A DNA stretch of 64,000 nt from Tyto alba. Taxonomy: Eukaryota > Chordata > Aves > Strigiformes > Tytonidae. Both the position numbers and the translations under genes were made by a program. The notes under the pieces are model-generated. The model was not told where the DNA came from and ran no database searches. It saw only the letters and a list, made by a program, of their open reading frames with translations. Positions 62,376-64,000 of this stretch are shown here, piece by piece. Position 1 is the stretch's first letter. Each line of letters opens with the position of its first letter. The DNA is taken from the NCBI RefSeq assembly GCF_018691265.1, contig NW_024881329.1, positions 2,542,001 through 2,606,000 on the forward strand, read 5' to 3'.

Positions 62376-64000
62376 CTTTATAATTTAAGTCTCCAAACAG
62401 TTTCTTGGCATAGGGTTTTTTCACAGGGAGAAGGGGTTAAGTTTCTTGGAGGAAGCTAAAGAGACTAGGTATTTTTTTTTTAATTGCTTCTTACCTAGAC
62501 CTTTCAGCAGAGAGAGTGCATTATGCAAGGGGCAATGCAATGTAAAATTAAGCTAAGTGATTAAGAATATTCAGCACTTATGACGTCAGATACATGCTCT
62601 GTACGTACAAAGCTTGTGTACTGATACATTATTTTATAATAAATGCTGTCCAGATGTAGCCTCTTTCAGGAAACTCTTAATTTCTGTATATTGTATGTAC
62701 GTGAAACAGTTTCAATAATTAGAAGTTTCTTGAGCCAACATGGTTATAACAGTAAGTAAATGATATACAGATAACGGATGAAGATCAGTGCTTATCTCCG
62801 TAATTACAATCTTGACATCATGAGGGCAGGTTGGAGATAAAAGAGTGTTAAGAAGCCTCGTTGCTATTCTTATGTCTGTAACCACAGAGCTAGGAAATTA
62901 GTTTTAGCTAATTCAAGCGCAGTTAGTGTTACTTACTGTGGATTTCATTCAAAGACCTGGTCTGGTCACAACAGTTTCAAAGAGATTAGATGTGAAAAAA
63001 CATTATTGTCTCTGTAAAATCTATATCAACAGAAAAAAGTAGTAATACTAACCCAGAGATTCTTGAGATATGTTTTCCTCATAGATACACAGTGACTAGA
63101 ACTAACATTGTGCCTTCCTGACAGCACCACCATTTTCTAATGGCATCTTTTATTTTCCTGCTTTATTATGATTCCCAGGAAATCCACATAGAATCTAATC
63201 GCTTATTTTGAATCTATACAGTAAAGGATCTGTTATTAAACAAGCCCCCGCTGTCCCGAGGGTAAATGAGTATCTGAAGGTGGCCTGGAAACTCTACAAA
63301 AATACCGGCTTTGCCATCTGGTGGATATCCACAAGAACAGCAAGTAGCCTTCGACGAGGAGAGGCAGGTGGTTTTGTTTCCCCAAGTGCGATATCACCAC
63401 AAATGGGGAGCACTGGTGCAAAAACATTAGGCAAGGCATCTGATGTCAGCCTAGTAATTAAAGTGGGAATGTAAGCCATGGGAAAGGTGAGAGAACAAAA
63501 GACATAAAATGCTATTATCTGCAACATATGGGCATCATTAAAAAAAAGGTTGAAAGGTAATTAAAGAAGCTATAATGACAATAAATTGCATTTATCTTGA
63601 AATAAAAAATTAGATGTCAGTTTCTCCTGTATCAGTCTTTCATCCTGATTCCTAGTCTCTTCTCTGTTCTTCCCAGTTCTTCATCTGTCCCTACCAGAAT
63701 CTCCCCTACCTAAATCTGCCCCATTTTTCTGTTGCCTCATCTGTTCTTTCCTAAATGCTTCCACTCCTTTTGCATCTCCTCTCCATCCTCTTTTTTATTT
63801 TGACACTGTTTCATCTTCTACATTTTCCTATTTAACTTTGCTTCCTATAGATTTGTTGTAATCCCCCTATTCCCTGAAATTTCACCGGGAGCTTTCTGTT
63901 CACATTTTTTGTAACCACATCTCCTTGCTCCCAGCTACTGGCTGGCTAAGAGGCAACGCACATTTCTGAGCTCTGCATGCTGCTTCCCCAATAGCAGGCC
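61641..64000. other. Region upstream of TOLLIP, no gene recognised
   Basis: AT-rich sequence with T tracts at 61989-62003 and 62353-62375 and a full cAMP-response-element palindrome TGACGTCA at 62581-62588. Plus-strand frames such as 62100-62318 and 63208-63474 have no recognisable domain. A divergent noncoding transcript from the CpG island is possible but not shown. Confidence 0.6.

Noticed and set aside
62581..62588. TGACGTCA palindrome as a cAMP-response element
   Set aside because: A single 8-bp match about 1.5 kb from the TOLLIP start, expected by chance often enough, so it is not called as a separate regulatory feature.

Overview
The window comes from a bird genome, or a close sauropsid. 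It carries vertebrate multi-exon genes with GT-AG introns and CR1-type LINE fragments, one of which ends in the CR1-style ATTCTATGATT tail. It also holds an LTR-retrotransposon-like solo LTR and the conserved vertebrate gene pair MUC5B and TOLLIP, arranged tail to tail. I cannot name the species from the sequence.

Layout. Positions 1-17,630 hold the 3' part of a gel-forming mucin on the + strand, reconstructed here as 16 exons with matching phases (8,370 coding bases, 2,789 residues plus stop). They run from the C8 part of the D3 assembly to the C-terminal cystine knot. A single 6.4-kb exon carries four CysD domains set in Pro/Thr/Ser-rich mucin sequence, and most of that exon is an almost perfect tandem array with a 1,644-bp period. 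The mucin appears to lack the whole D4 module, because the exon before D4 splices in phase straight into the VWC exon. Positions 17,630-about 31,000 are intergenic and 3'UTR sequence with a CpG-rich patch (18.83-19.32 kb) and a long, dead, minus-strand CR1 (25.0-28.7 kb). Positions 33,755-61,112 hold TOLLIP complete on the - strand, with six coding exons encoding 274 residues. Its introns contain nested CR1 fragments, a solo LTR and a 1.7-kb 17-bp-unit minisatellite inside an old CR1. Its promoter is a CpG island with three palindromic NRF1-type motifs. Positions 61.1-64.0 kb are upstream sequence with no gene I recognise.

How the genes relate. MUC5B is a secreted, disulfide-polymerised mucus glycoprotein. 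TOLLIP is a cytosolic adaptor for endosomal sorting, selective autophagy and Toll/IL-1 receptor damping. They are neighbours by conserved synteny and share no pathway that the sequence shows. No undescribed multi-gene system was found. The most unusual signals are the D4-less mucin architecture, the near-identical CysD-mucin repeat array and the minisatellite.
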